Shown: piece by piece, positions 52,510-64,000 of the stretch
How the letters are laid out: each line of letters begins with the position of its first letter
Numbering within the stretch: the first letter of the stretch is position 1
Source of the DNA: Austropuccinia psidii
Lineage: Eukaryota > Basidiomycota > Pucciniomycetes > Pucciniales > Sphaerophragmiaceae
Direction of reading: 5' to 3'
Assembly (NCBI GenBank): GCA_023105745.1
Contig: JALGQZ010000001.1
Coordinates: 61,171,937-61,235,936, forward strand
DNA length: 64,000 bases
Translations under genes and position numbers: made by a program
The notes under the pieces: model-generated
Told to the model about the DNA's origin: nothing
Databases searched by the model: none
Seen by the model: only the letters and a program-made list of their open reading frames with translations

Positions 52510-55077
52510 CTATTGCTCATTTTCATTGAGGAAATATTGAAGGAGTTTGATCCAGCTCATGATGTTCATAATTGTGGACCTGTGCCAGGGTGAGCAGGTG
52601 TGATCAACTTGGTCAAACGCAAATTTCATAATATCAGTAAGGCTCACGCAGTTAATGATTTTTTCTTTTCTTGGACCTATTGATGTTTGGAAAATGGCAT
52701 TTCCATAAGGAAGGATTTTAGAATAGCAATAAAATCAGGGTCAAAGATGAGCTTGAAAGGTACCTTCTGCATGTTGACCTCAACTGGATGAGGAGTGATA
52801 TAGTGGATGACCTCTACAGGTTGTTGTTGCCCAATATGATGGAGTCAATCAACAGCCTGAGCCTCAATGGCTGGGTTCCAATTGGGCTCCTGGAATTGTG
52901 GATGTCAGGAGCTGCAAATCAGGGTAGAATTTTGGGGGTCCCCTCACCATTGAATAGACCATATTAGCACAAGTTATTTTGAGGCCAGTTCCAGCTGCGG
53001 CAATGGGTGCAATCAGTACTTCACATTCAGGATTATTGAAGAAATTCGCCAGTGCCTTCTCCTGTGCTCATGCTGTAATTGTTCCATCAATTCGTGCTGA
53101 AAGGATAGAGTGATGGGCAAGTGCAATACCAATTCTACAATATAAAAAAGGCAGATGGATTCAATTGGTAATGGATGCATATTAGAATTAACGCACAAAG
53201 CTAGAAATTGGGTCCATTGGGTATAAACCACCGATTTGGTTGGACCACACCTTGTTTGTTTGTTCTTCATTAAGCTTTGTAGGAGGTGTGAAATTTTACT
53301 ACTCATCATGCGTGTTTCCACATCCACAATAGTTTGTGTGATTGTTAGGGAGTTATCCTGAGTGCTCCTGCCCTTGGGGTCTTCCAAATACGCCTCCGCA
53401 ATTGTGTTAAGCATGATGTGATGGTTACAACATATTCGCAGCTTATTAATATTTCTTAAATATTCTCCTGGTACTTTGCTTTTGGATGATAGGAATTCTT
53501 CATATAATGTGGAATATTCTTGCTGCATGGTTGTGTTGAGTGGGAGCAGCTCATAATGATGGCTAATAGTGGGGAGGGATTCCAGATGTGTGGTTTTGGT
53601 GCAGCAAAAACTTAAATGCCGCAATGCCAAATGCAAGATATCATTGCAACCTTTGGAAAAGCCACTCAGGATGAATGGTGACCAGTTATCTTGATTGGCG
53701 CTCTCGGGTTGAGTTATGAATGATATTATCCCCAAAAGGTCATGAATGCTGTTGTGAATAGGTGTGCCTGTTAAACATATTTGACGGGATGAAAGGAGGC
53801 TATTAATGGCATGGTGAGTGGCAGTGTATTTAGAGCAAATATAGCTATAAGATGTAGCAAGGGTTATTGGATATAAAAGGTAATTTGAATCATTCAAGCT
53901 CAGCCACTCACTGTGCTTCATCCAAAATTATACGATGCCAATTGATTTGAAAAATGAATGATGTAGAGGTATTGGTTTGCTTAAATTCTTGGGTGATAGT
54001 ATTGTAAGAAGTGATGATGATATCATATTTTAAGATGTCGGCTTTGGATAATGAGTGACAAGTGGGCCCATGATAGATTTTGGCATGCAGCGCTCCAGCC
54101 TGAGCATGCTTGGATATTTCTGATTGCCAGTTGGTAATTAAGCGAGGGGGGCAGATGATCATGGTGGGAGTGGAGCAATGGGGGTTTGCAATCAGCCGCT
54201 CCTTGGAGGTACCAATTAGAGCAATGGCCTGAATGGTTTTACCTAATCCTATATCATCCGCGAGCAGTCCTCCAAGAGGGGTATTGGTCGAAAGGGATTC
54301 AAATGAGCTAACGACCTTGTTTGTAATGATGTGCCTGGCATTAAAAGTGGATCCTGGGGATGAGGTGGCCCAAAGGTTACAGGCTGATTGGCCATTGGGG
54401 ATTTCTCAATCCCAGAGAAAAGCTATTCTGGTCTTTTGATGAGGGAGGAGGGGGGTTTGAATAATGGCATGGGGCGGGGTCATCATGGGGAGGTCTGATC
54501 CACTGGGTAATTGTATCAGGTTTTGCTTGGAAATAAATGATCAAACAGCAGGATATGAATCTGGCGTCGAGTTTGAAGCAGGAAATGTCGGAGTAAAGAG
54601 TTGACATTGAATATGAGCATTACAGTCATATTCTTTGGGCATTTTAAGCTTGAAATCTTGTGTTCAAAAGCTTTCCATTATGAATAAAATGTTTGGATAC
54701 CATGTGAAGAACATCAATGCTAGATTGGGTTTCTGAGATGAGGAGGGATCATTTGCATCGGTCATAAATACTCCCTCAACAAATAATATTTGAGTAGGAT
54801 TGGATTGGCAATTTTCAATCCAGGCCCCACCAGGACCGCAGTGCATGAAAGTTTTTGGTGCCCCAAGGAATGGTATCAACATTTTGGAAAGGGTTCCAGG
54901 TAGAGAGCCAATAGCACGGTGGTGATTGGGGAGATAAACAAATATGTTGTGTTGATTGTTCCATATGATAATCCAAGAAGTTAAGTGGGAATTCTCAGGA
55001 TTTAAGGTTATATCACTATTTATTTGAATACAAATGTTAATCATCCCAATGCAAAGTGGTTGTGAAGGGGTTGAAAT
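52510..55077 (-). pseudogene. Unit B SNF2-type helicase gene, uninterrupted but broken
   Basis: The start corresponds to ATT at 55077 where Unit A has ATG 18029, and the end is TAG 52512-52510. Motif I is intact (LADDIGLGKTIQA, about 54270-54230), as are ITNWQSEI and the exon preceding the DEA box. Splicing of a 67-bp intron (53911-53845) would turn DEA|Q into DEA|H, the SNF2 motif II. LTGTPIHN (motif III region) lies near 53765. A further intron near 52960-52900 separates ANMVY from EPxWNP. Motif VI reads D-stop-LHHIGQQ, with a TGA and loss of Arg. The last exon is open to the stop. At least four nonsense changes make it non-functional. It supplies the unoccupied site for the Unit A solo LTR. 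Confidence 0.75.
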
Positions 55078-55581
55078 GATGGCTATTTTACATTATTTGG
55101 GGACAGTTGGAAATTATATGATCAGGAAGGGTTAGCTAAATGGAATGAAGATGAATAAGTGCAGGTGGGGAACTTATATGAGAGGCAGCAATGGGGTCAA
55201 GGGGGGATGGCCTGTGGTTATGTGCATGGTCTTGATGGAGGTGGGCCCCTTGGGATCATGATTTTCATATTCAATTTGGTGAATATATCAAGGCAAGGTG
55301 GCCAAAATGTAGGTGCACCAATATGACTCCTGGATCTGAAGAAAGTTACTAAACCTTTGGTGGAACAAGGTTGACATTAACATATCTGAAATTGGGTGGG
55401 TTGTAGCAACTTATTGTGGAGGGGCATATTAGAGGCATGCAGCCATGGTTGCTGGTGTGACAGCAAACAATGAGCGTATCTTCCCCAGGTTAATTGTCAC
55501 ACAGGGACCTCCTGGGCAATGTTGGTAGTTTCAAAGGGCAATTTTACTGTGGGGATGTTTGTGTGTGGGCGGGTAAGATAT

Positions 55582-55603
55582 GTTTGGTGGCGTGCCACCA
55601 AAC
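55582..55603. repeat. GGCATGCC-class palindrome in Unit B
   Basis: Arms GTTTGGTGGC and GCCACCAAAC around a central GT. Confidence 0.7.
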
Positions 55604-57329
55604 TTGACTTTGGTTTTGCCTGAAGTTTTTTGCTGACTGATGCGTACTGGGCTTCCACGTGGGAATGTGTGGGATGATCAAAGGGGGCGCCAGCTGTGAG
55701 CCATCGTCCACATATACATTCACCCCTATTGCGTTTAAGGTGGGTACTAATCCACCAAGATTGGAATCAGGGTCTTTGCCTCACGTGTGTATGAAACTCC
55801 GGTGAAAGGGGCCACCCACCCAAAGGAATTTTTGGCTGCAAGCCAGGTGCCACAACTTGCGTGAGGCGTGTGAGAACGGGAAGAAAATGACCTGCAGTGG
55901 GAGATCCCCACACAAACATAACCAGCATCAGCAATCATAGGCTGGGATTATTCCAATGTGGATGAGGCTGAAGCAAATCCACACTGATTGGCCTCAGGTT
56001 TCCATGCGCAAGCAGGTGAGTGTCTACAGTCAAGCTGACCACCCGACCAAGAAAATAGCCGGTCGGAACACTGGCCATAAAATGTCTTCCAGGCATGTGA
56101 AAGTTGCCTGTGTATGACCCGTTGGGGGGTGCGTATGAAAGCGTGTGGCTGCCTGACAATGAGCACGCGCAATGAAGCGGGGCCAGTCATTGTTTGACCC
56201 AACAATGGCACCGGAGTGAAGCAACTGTTTGTGTATGACCCAAATATTAAGTCATCCCATTATGACCCACTTACATTAAGTTGGATTACATGCACATCTG
56301 TGCCATAGTTAGGCAGAGCTGTCCAACAAGGTGCATCAAAGGGATGCAGGTGAGAGATATGACTCGATGGCTTGACGTGATTGCATGTTACATTGTTGAA
56401 CAGCTTTTGCTCTGCCCCGCAGCATACATTTACAAAGGTGTACTGTGTACTACAGTGTTGCTGTACAGATTAGGAAGGTGTAATACTACCTGAACCTGCA
56501 TGCATATAGCGAATGTGCATGCACCTTCCGATTGTTTGCATATATGTAGCTCATGTGCTACATGCTCAGCATTGCATTTCACCCAATTTGCACAAGCAAG
56601 CTGAGCATGTCATGGTCAAAAGCACCATGTGAAAGTGCTCGGTAAAGCCATGGAATGAAAAAAATTTGCAGTAGTTAATTGGAAGGCTCAGTTTGGAGCA
56701 CTACACCAAAGCGTGTCAAATGCTGCACCTGGCTGAAATGTCATCCGATGCTGTTCCAAATGCTCAGATTGTGTGCATACAAAAAGGACTGAGCAATAGC
56801 TCAGCATGGTTCATTTGATATTGTTATATCAATAGTTCAATTACGGTGCAATTAAAATGTTCAGCCACTGAGAATTTCAATTATGACCCGGAAGCAAACC
56901 TGAGCAATGGGTTGACGCAAGCTCACGCTGTATTCACTTGACTTACAGCCCCCCCTTTGTTCAAACACTATTACCAGGCCATACAGCCGGTAATCTTTCC
57001 GCGGTCACTTGTGACCAAATGCACCACGTTCTTTTCTGCATGGGGCATTTGGGAATTGCACCCACCATGGACATTCAATGAGGGTCTCACAACAACCCTC
57101 CTGGGTGATTGGGTGGCTATTTGAGGAAACAAAGGGGATTTTATTGAGCTTGACAATTCAACCAATAGCAATGCTCAGCCAGAACCCCATTGTTCTTCTG
57201 CCTCACGGCAGCATTTCCCTTCTCAGTTGCAGCATTTGCTGCAACTGAGCTTCAATTTTGCCCACACGCCTTGAAGCTGAGACTTTTGCAGGTGCTGCAA
57301 CTTCTGAGATTGTCTCAGCTTCACCATGG

Positions 57330-57337
57330 TATAAAAG
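57330..57337 (+). promoter_or_regulatory. TATA box of the Unit B Zn2Cys6 gene
   Basis: TATAAAAG, 416 bp before the last base preceding ATG 57753; conserved in Unit A. Confidence 0.65.
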
Positions 57338-57752
57338 ACCATCTTCACACAACATGCCCTTCACTTTCTCTCTCACCCGCTCCACTTCGTTCAACCTCAC
57401 CCACGTTTGTCCTTCGTGTGCGTATTCCCCTTGGTCTTCCTGCCTTTCCACTCTTTTCTTTTGCACTCCACTAAACCCACTCCCCTTCCTTTTGCCTGTT
57501 TTTTTTTCCTGCTAATCTTTTCAGAATCCCACTTCTATCCACATTGTGCGTTACCTCCATTTTTAACTTTTGTCCACATCATGTTCCGATCTCAATACTT
57601 ATTTTTCTTCTGTTCCAGACTTTTAAAAGCTTCTGACTAGAGCGTCTTTTTTTTTTCTGTTTTGAATTTATCTAATTCATTGTAAATCTTCATTTTCTTT
57701 CTTCATTTTTTGCTTTCTATTCAGTTACTAACCTCAATTGTTTTGTTTTTAG

Positions 57753-57895
57753 ATGTTGTGCACTTTATGCACCAAGAAGGGTATCCCCTGCATTCGTTCC
57801 TTGACAACGACCAATGCTTGTGATGCTTGCTGACAAGCACACAAGACATGTTCTTTCATTGTCCACCCCTTCCGACTACGAGGCCAGAGGAGTTC
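57753..57895 (+). pseudogene. Unit B Zn2Cys6-type gene, cut by element 4
   Basis: ATG 57753 follows directly on an intron acceptor (TTTTTAG|ATG) with a consensus TACTAAC branch site about 25 bases upstream, so the first intron lies in the leader. All six cluster cysteines are present at residues 3, 6, 13, 23, 26 and 33 (C-x2-C-x6-C-x9-C-x2-C-x6-C), matching the Zn2Cys6 consensus. A TGA at 57831-57833 (residue 27) interrupts the cluster. The frame reaches GQRSS and is truncated by the LTR at 57896. The C-terminal part would be beyond element 4, outside the window. Confidence 0.7.
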
Positions 57896-59819
57896 TGTAA
57901 GATGTGACTATGAAACTGATGATAATATTACTATTAATCAACAGTACTATGTCTGTTCTTATGAAATATAATAATAAAAAATTATTATAACCACAATTAA
58001 ATGATTATAAAATTATTTCTTTCACGTGTTATACACTACTAGTGATTATAACAGTGAGCAGTAATTGTCTACAAGAATCAATTACAAGAAGAATTTAATA
58101 ATAAAAACTTCTTTTATTAAAATAATAAAATTATTTTAATATATAATTATCTTTTACAAGAATAATTATAAAGATAATTCTTGAAGAAAACTATTGCTAG
58201 AGAAAAACTTTAAGAATTAAAGATAAATGACTCACTAATACTCCAAAGAACTTATTGATAGATAAAAGTAGAGAAATTTGACATGGAATTGTGGATTTAA
58301 GGGATCAAAAGGATTTATAACAGTATTACAAAAATATATAGTTGGATTCTATGATTTCACGTCTTTCTGGTTGATTCTGAAAGATTTAAAACACTTAAGA
58401 ATAGCTGTAACTAATACTTACTTGTTGGTCATAATGATTTAATAAATTGATAAGACGATGATGTGGAAAAAACAGCAAGAGGAGGCCTCTTTTAAGTCAA
58501 CAACATCTCACAGAGGCGTGTCATGGAGCAAACTGAAAAACCAGTGAGTGAGAAAACAATAAAACTTTTTGGCTAATTGATTGCATCATCAGTTGTCACG
58601 TAAGATTATCATAATTACTTAATTCATGCTTTTACGTGACTACCAACCCCAATATGGTTAAGAATAAAAGGAGTAACACTTGTAAATCTTCTTTCATTCT
58701 AAAATAATCATTGATTTCTCAAAGTTATCAATGTTATTGCCAATTTCATCACAGGTTGTAATTACTGTGAATTTTTGAAGATTCAGTTTTTCACGTAGAA
58801 TAACCAAAAATGGACTGTAAGTAAAACTTTTAATTTTACTAGTAAAACTGTAATTCTTTTTGGTTGTACCATAGATAATACAGTTCTCCTTTAGTCCTGA
58901 AAGTTTCAGAAGGATTCATTAAGAATTGTATTTTTAATGAATTTTTGAAGTTTTTACCTCATTTCTACGTAGAATTGCAAATAGCAGTGTTTTGCTGGTT
59001 GCTATGAGGTAAATCAATGAATATGGGTCCCAAAAGGGTTTTAATTACTCTTTTGGGGTTTATCAATGGAAAGTCATTAGTAATTGACATGGTTACAGGA
59101 GTGTAAGTAGCTCATTACCTCCTTGGCACGTCAAAATAGCAGGTTATTTGCTATTTTCTGGTGTTTTACAGTAGTTGTAACTTGGTAACCAAGTTCCCAA
59201 AGAGTTTTGCTTTACCAATTGGGCCAAGATGAGCCATGGATTCAAGCTCTGGAGCTATCCACACCTCTGAGGCCTCAGAAGTTGGGTACCCTGGCTCTCT
59301 TTGATGTCTTTTGTCCCCCTTGCCTATTTTTTACGTCAAAATAGTAATTTAAGCTTAAAGTGAGATATCCACTGAGGGTGTACCCAAAGTCCATATAAGA
59401 ATACCATGATATTAAGTGCTCAAAACATGCATAACACTATTCTTAGTGTATATGTAACATGGGATTTCTCACTTTCCCATTATTTTGGCTAAAAATCAAG
59501 AAAAACAAAAATTTTCACAGATCTTTTATGTGGTATTAATGATGTGGTATTGAAGTATTTTCCATTTTACCACCTCAAATACTTAAATTGAGATTATTCA
59601 CTCTATGGAGCTACCCTAGGTGAATTTTTGTGTAGAATCCAAATCTGGTCTTAAATCCATGGATTTACTTACTCAATAAAAAGTTATTCTTCTTTTCTGA
59701 AATTGAAAATGATGAATTTTGAATATATGCATGACTTATGAGTTTTGCATAATTCAAGAATTTCTTTTTAAGATAATTGTGGCCTATTTGGGTATGTAAA
59801 ATATACCTCAAGGCTCACA
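57896..59819 (-). repeat. 3' LTR of element 4
   Basis: 1924 bp, same ends as element 3 LTRs, inserted in the Zn2Cys6 gene. Confidence 0.95.
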
Positions 59820-59837
59820 TTCCCTCCCACCAAAAAA
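59820..59837 (-). other. Polypurine tract of element 4
   Basis: Minus strand GGTGGGAGGGAA next to the LTR, as in element 3. Confidence 0.8.
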
Positions 59838-59959
59838 CAAAATTGTACTACAATTTTATTAGTGATAAAAGAATAAGGCCTCAAAGGGGGTTAATGTCCA
59901 CTGTCCAACCTCTTCTCATTACTCAGATCAAGTAATTTAAAGCACATTTATAGACATAT

Positions 59960-61114
59960 TCAGGCTTGTGGCCTTCTTTCATGTATAAATCTTCTCAAGA
60001 GTTTATCTGAGTCAGGTATTTCTGATTCCGCCATCCATTCATCTTCATGTACTGGATTTCTATATCTGACAAGATATTCTCTTTGATTTTTACCCCTAAG
60101 TCTCCTTTCTTTAATGACTTTCTTTATTTTTTTGTCCTCATTCTGTTCCACTGGTGGTACAGTTAAAGGAGTTGGGTTTCTTAAAGGAAACAATTCTTTA
60201 TCAGCTGGTTGATAAGGTTTTAACAAGCTGACTGGAAAGGTGGGGTGTTTATTTTCCAATTCACCACTCAATTCCCCTTGAACTGCATTGGTTCCATGTA
60301 AAGCAACAATAGCAAAAGTTCCTACATAAGAATCTTTAAGTTTCTTTGGGCCTTTGATATTATTAAAATTCAAGGTTGAAACTAAAACTAAGTCCCCTAC
60401 TTTGAAGTCTGGTACTTTATGACTCTTGTCCCACTTCTGTTTTGCATAATCAAAAGCATCATCCATACTTTGTTTTGCATGATGTTTTACTTTATCAAGC
60501 ATTATCTTGAAGCTGGAAGCTGTAGGATGAATGTCAATCAAGTCTTTCCTCAGTGTGTCTGCTGGGAGTCTTGGATTCCATCCTTTCTCTAACATAGCAG
60601 GAGTTTGTCCTGTGGAAGAATGGACTGATGTCTTGTATGCCCATTCTAATGCAGGTATCAGAGTGCACCAGTCATGGGTAAAGCCATCTGAGTCTTTGAA
60701 TTCTAATCCATAAGCACAGAATCTCCTGATCATGTCTTCTAAAGTTTGAATCATCCTCTCTGCTAGCCTATCTGTTTGAGGGTGATATGCTGTAGAGAAT
60801 GATAACTTAGTCCCAAACAATCTATGAAGATTGGTCCAAAGTGCAGATGTGAATTTGGGATCTCTGTCACTTATGATATTCTTAAATAATCCTGTATTAG
60901 AAATAACTCTACCCCATAAAAGAAGAGCTGTATCCATAGCAGTGTCATCTTTATGACATGGTAAGAATATGGGAGTTTTGCTATATCTGTCTACAATGAC
61001 TAAGCAAGCATTATAACTTTTGTCACCACTTGGAGGAAGTGCTGTGACCCAATCCATGTGAACAACTTCCCAAGGGGATTTTGGTTCTTGAATATGGATC
61101 ATCAATCCAAATTT
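59960..61114 (-). CDS. Element 4 integrase core and chromodomain-like tail
   Basis: In frame with the upstream Pol across TAG 61117-61115. It shows the catalytic Asp, Asp and Glu ([21 protein letters not shown]) and the tail [10 protein letters not shown]. One notable change is TDRLAERM instead of TDGLAERM. It is open over its full length, like the element 3 counterpart. The TAG is the only interruption seen between Gag and the end of Pol in this copy. Confidence 0.8.
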   Translation of the reverse strand, partial: KFGLMIHIQEPKSPWEVVHMDWVTALPPSGDKSYNACLVIVDRYSKTPIFLPCHKDDTAMDTALLLWGRVISNTGLFKNIISDRDPKFTSALWTNLHRLFGTKLSFSTAYHPQTDRLAERMIQTLEDMIRRFCAYGLEFKDSDGFTHDWCTLIPALEWAYKTSVHSSTGQTPAMLEKGWNPRLPADTLRKDLIDIHPTASSFKIMLDKVKHHAKQSMDDAFDYAKQKWDKSHKVPDFKVGDLVLVSTLNFNNIKGPKKLKDSYVGTFAIVALHGTNAVQGELSGELENKHPTFPVSLLKPYQPADKELFPLRNPTPLTVPPVEQNEDKKIKKVIKERRLRGKNQREYLVRYRNPVHEDEWMAESEIPDSDKLLRRFIHERRPQA

Positions 61115-64000
61115 CTAGCCTGTACTCCTGTTTTCTTTCTGGCATCTATCACAGGTATGGCAATACTCAATGGTTTCTTTTCTCCAAGATGGCCACCATG
61201 CACAGCTCTTCACTTTTTCAAGTGTTCTGTCTTCTGATAGGTGTCCAGAGTAAATGCTATCATGGCATTCATGAAGAATGGTATTGATAAGCAATCTACT
61301 ACACAGTGTCATCACACAAGAATGTTTTGTTCTATGGTAAATAATCCCATCAAACAAGTGAAATCTTCCTTCAGAATAGGAATTTTTCCAAACTTCATCT
61401 AGTGCATTAACCAAAGATGTGTCTTTGCAGTCTTTATCCAATGAAGAAGTCAAGATATGGCAATTCTCGTCTTGTTTATAAGACTCTCTGACCTCTTCAA
61501 AGAATTCAGTCCCAATATCAGTTATGTTAATTCCTTCAATTGGAATCTGTGGTTCAGCTTCCAAAGGTACATAAGCTGGATTATCAGGAGTGTTGGCTAA
61601 AGCCCATCTACTAAGTCCATCAGCATTTTTGTGAATGTTTCCTGCTTTATGAACTATAGTCATGTTTCCTCTATATTCTTGAATGGCTATTTGCCATCTC
61701 AACATATGTCTGTTGGGAGTTTTCATGTTAAGAAGTGATTTTACAGCATTACAGTCAGTTATTACTTCAAAAACACTGCCATCAAGATAATAGTGTAATT
61801 TCTCAAGTGCCCATACCAAACATAAGCACTCCATTTGGCTTGCACCATATCTGGCTTCTGTTGGTTTGATTTGTCTTGAGATATAACAAACTGGTCCTTC
61901 TGTAGGTTTGTCATCAATAATTTGGACTTGATGTAGGGCTGCCCCTAATCCATCTCCACATGCATCAATGTACAACTTAAAAGGAATATTCCAGTCAGGA
62001 ATGAGGAGTAAAGGTGCTTCTGTAAGGGCTTTCTTTATCTTCTCATAAGCTTTAATTCTTTCCTGTGTCATCTCAAATACAGTCTGTTGATCACAGATTC
62101 TATAGAGTGACTTGGCTAGAATTGCAAAATCTTTCAAGTGCTGCCTATAGTAACTAGCAAATCCAAGAAAAGACATCATTTCTTTTTTATTCTGGGGCAT
62201 TGGCTTAAGTAACACTGCTGCCACTTTATTCTTGTCAATACCCAAGCTCAAACCAGAAACAACATGTCCTAATGCTTTGAGTTCTTCAAAACCAAAATTG
62301 CATTTCTTAAGTGAAATTTTCATATTCACTTCTGCAACTTTATGAAGTACTCTTGCAAGTCTTTCAAGGTGCAAAGACCATGAGTCAGAACATATAATAA
62401 TATCATCAATATAAATGATAAGCCATCCTTCAGACAATTCTGTGGGGAAGATGGTATTCATCATTCTTTGATAATGAGATGGAGCATTTTTAATGCCAAA
62501 TGGCATTCTAAGATACTCATAAATACCACAGTGAGTGACGATTCTAAGTAATTTCCTAGCTTTAGGCGTCAAAACATTTTGATGGAAGCCTTTTAATGCA
62601 TCCATTGATGTTATATACTTGGTTTTAGACAATTGAGTCAAGGTTTCTTGGATTCTAGGGATTGGATACCTATCTGGAACTGTGTAGGTATTCAAAGCTC
62701 TAAAATCTCCAACCATTCTTGACTTATCATTATGCCATGCAATAATAACAGGTGTTGTCACTTCAACTTCCTCATTATGGCCTACTTTCCTTAGCACACC
62801 AAGTTGGATCAACTCTTGGATATGTTTTTCCAAGGCTTCTCTAGCTCTGGGACTGGCTGGATAAGCAGGTCTTCTAAGTACTGGAGGATATGGTCTATCA
62901 ATATTAAGAGTAATATCAATTTCATGTGCTCTTATAGCACCTAATGGTTCATTATCAGATGCAAATGCATTATTGTATGTATATAATACATCAATAAGTT
63001 CATTCCTCATATTTGGTGACAATGATGGATTAATTTGTGCTTCAACAAGTTGTTTAGACACAAATTCATCTTTGTAAGTATCTTTGACAGAAGATACTAC
63101 AGATATCTGTTTTGGCATATTGGAGAAAGCAAATTTTTGCCTTTTGTTATCTCCAATTGTGAAATATCTGTCTTTATGGTTATTTATATCAATACCATAA
63201 ATATTCAAGTAATCATTTCCAAGAATGATGTGCTGAGATGTGCAATTATCCATTACTACAATCTCAGTTTTCATTCTTACACTTCCTGCTGGATGTGGGA
63301 ATACAATATTAGTGTCCAATATGCCCAAGGGGTACATATTGTTACTGGCACTACTGAATTGTACACCTTCTATTGGTAATAGATGGTTTTTCCATTCAGG
63401 AAGTATAATTTGGAGATAATCTTTGCCTACACAAGTACAAAATGCCCCTGTATCCAAATTAACTTTGGCTTCAATATCACTCATCAGAACTGATGTGATA
63501 CAGGATGCCCCAGCAGTATAACCCTTTCCTCTAGCAGGTTTTGTTTTACACATTCTGGCATCTTGTATATTGATCAGGTTGCGGCAATCCTCACTGTACT
63601 GTGGCAAGTGGGTATGGACTTCTGTGACCTCAAAGAAAGCTGAAATGTTTTCAATGGGATAGTCCTCTACTGGTGTATCTTCAGAGACTGCAGAATCTTG
63701 ATCAGACTCTTCTTTCTCTTCAGTAAATTGAATTTCCTCAATGACTTGAACTTTATTGATCTTTGTCTTCTTAGGGCAAGTGTTGGCTAAATGTGAAGTA
63801 CTTCCACATTTATGACACTTCAAGACAGGTCTTTCTGGTCTTCTTTCCTCTCTAGGAATCTTTGAGACTATTTTGGACTCTATTGGGTTTCTAATCCAAG
63901 TCTTACCAGTTCTTGTTCTGGTAATGATATCTTCCATAGCATTAATGTAGTCCTCTGTTGAACAGGGTTCCACACATCTGCTTTTGATAGCATCTTCCAG
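61115..64000 (-). CDS. Element 4 Gag end, protease, reverse transcriptase, RNase H, integrase finger (partial)
   Basis: Open from the window edge to TAG 61117-61115. The 3' end of the capsid domain is followed by the CCHC knuckle ([14 protein letters not shown]) and a protease with intact D-T-G (Asp codon 63452-63454). Reverse transcriptase has YIDD and RNase H has YIDACGDGL. The HHCC finger ends in CDRCQKEN. Gag, protease and reverse transcriptase are one frame with no frameshift, which shows that the element 3 break near 43160 is secondary. It ends at the same TAG as element 3. The 5' part with ORF0 and ORFX lies outside the window. Confidence 0.9.
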   Translation of the reverse strand: MEDAIKSRCVEPCSTEDYINAMEDIITRTRTGKTWIRNPIESKIVSKIPREERRPERPVLKCHKCGSTSHLANTCPKKTKINKVQVIEEIQFTEEKEESDQDSAVSEDTPVEDYPIENISAFFEVTEVHTHLPQYSEDCRNLINIQDARMCKTKPARGKGYTAGASCITSVLMSDIEAKVNLDTGAFCTCVGKDYLQIILPEWKNHLLPIEGVQFSSASNNMYPLGILDTNIVFPHPAGSVRMKTEIVVMDNCTSQHIILGNDYLNIYGIDINNHKDRYFTIGDNKRQKFAFSNMPKQISVVSSVKDTYKDEFVSKQLVEAQINPSLSPNMRNELIDVLYTYNNAFASDNEPLGAIRAHEIDITLNIDRPYPPVLRRPAYPASPRAREALEKHIQELIQLGVLRKVGHNEEVEVTTPVIIAWHNDKSRMVGDFRALNTYTVPDRYPIPRIQETLTQLSKTKYITSMDALKGFHQNVLTPKARKLLRIVTHCGIYEYLRMPFGIKNAPSHYQRMMNTIFPTELSEGWLIIYIDDIIICSDSWSLHLERLARVLHKVAEVNMKISLKKCNFGFEELKALGHVVSGLSLGIDKNKVAAVLLKPMPQNKKEMMSFLGFASYYRQHLKDFAILAKSLYRICDQQTVFEMTQERIKAYEKIKKALTEAPLLLIPDWNIPFKLYIDACGDGLGAALHQVQIIDDKPTEGPVCYISRQIKPTEARYGASQMECLCLVWALEKLHYYLDGSVFEVITDCNAVKSLLNMKTPNRHMLRWQIAIQEYRGNMTIVHKAGNIHKNADGLSRWALANTPDNPAYVPLEAEPQIPIEGINITDIGTEFFEEVRESYKQDENCHILTSSLDKDCKDTSLVNALDEVWKNSYSEGRFHLFDGIIYHRTKHSCVMTLCSRLLINTILHECHDSIYSGHLSEDRTLEKVKSCAWWPSWRKETIEYCHTCDRCQKENRSTG

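Larger units (their letters stand above)
55078..57752. other. Divergent promoter region of helicase and Zn2Cys6 genes (Unit B)
   Basis: 2.7 kb without a supported gene, similar along its length to Unit A (16538-18028 plus 5723-6833). It includes a palindrome at 55582-55603 and a TATA box at 57330. The frames at 57190-57515 cross the TATA box and are rejected. Confidence 0.6.
57896..64000 (-). mobile_element. Element 4: sibling of element 3, truncated by the window
   Basis: Left LTR (its 3' LTR) at 57896-59819, then polypurine tract, integrase, reverse transcriptase, protease and the end of Gag on the minus strand; coding is open to base 64000. Flank AGTTC (57891-57895) is one half of a possible target duplication. 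Same family as element 3, but it retains the protease Asp and lacks the 5-bp deletion. Confidence 0.95.

Noticed and set aside
57891..57895. AGTTC as confirmed target duplication of element 4
   Set aside because: The other end of the element is outside the window, so it cannot be verified.

Overview
The window is transposon-packed eukaryotic DNA, most likely from a rust fungus (Basidiomycota, Pucciniales). Supporting this are chromodomain-bearing Ty3/gypsy elements with long TG...CA LTRs, very short GT-AG introns (about 57-68 bp) with CTGAC/TACTAAC branch sites, fungal Zn2Cys6-type cysteine clusters, a Tet/JBP-like oxygenase relic and strong CpG decay. The protein families resemble those I associate with the highly expanded genome of Austropuccinia psidii (myrtle rust). 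That species call rests on memory and was not checked. I see no host housekeeping gene, tRNA, rRNA or CRISPR array.

Layout. 0-4.3 kb: an unknown gene relic, a broken Tet/JBP-like 2OG-Fe(II) oxygenase gene and a ~40-bp minisatellite. 4.7-25.7 kb is Unit A, in order: Zn2Cys6-type gene (-), SNF2-type helicase (+), unknown repeated gene (-), start of a Tnp2/CACTA-like transposase (+). Unit A is interrupted by a complete 9.7-kb Ty3/gypsy element (element 1, 6834-16532, TSD CTTCC, intact 1951-codon Gag-Pol) and by a solo LTR (19328-20940, TSD GGCAC) inside the helicase. 25.7 to about 35.2 kb: a decayed chromovirus on the minus strand (element 2), with a Zn2Cys6-type gene in antisense between pol and its 3' LTR. 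Next comes a 30-bp GC-rich minisatellite. 36.1-57.9 kb is Unit B, an inverted second copy of the same four genes. Its transposase gene is split by a complete 10.3-kb element (element 3, 38143-48414, TSD TGCAT), and its Zn2Cys6 gene is cut by element 4 (57896 to beyond the window end), a sibling of element 3.

How it fits together. Units A and B keep the same four genes, order, relative orientations and even the same 171-bp gap between the two convergent genes. With the nested insertions removed the shared arms are about 9.5-9.8 kb each. The simplest reading is a large composite DNA transposon encoding a Tnp2-like transposase with SNF2, Zn2Cys6 and unknown cargo, present twice in inverted orientation and now pseudogenised.

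The retroelements show a second unusual system. In two different families (elements 1 and 3) a small 5' exon (ORF0) is followed by a 65-68 bp intron that contains the Gag-Pol start codon. Unspliced RNA terminates ORF0 just before the Gag-Pol ATG. Spliced RNA joins ORF0 to a +1-frame ORF (ORFX) overprinted on the N-terminal part of Gag. ORF0 itself appears to gain its ATG by an upstream splice (A|TG). This would be a splicing-controlled choice between two proteins from one stretch of DNA.
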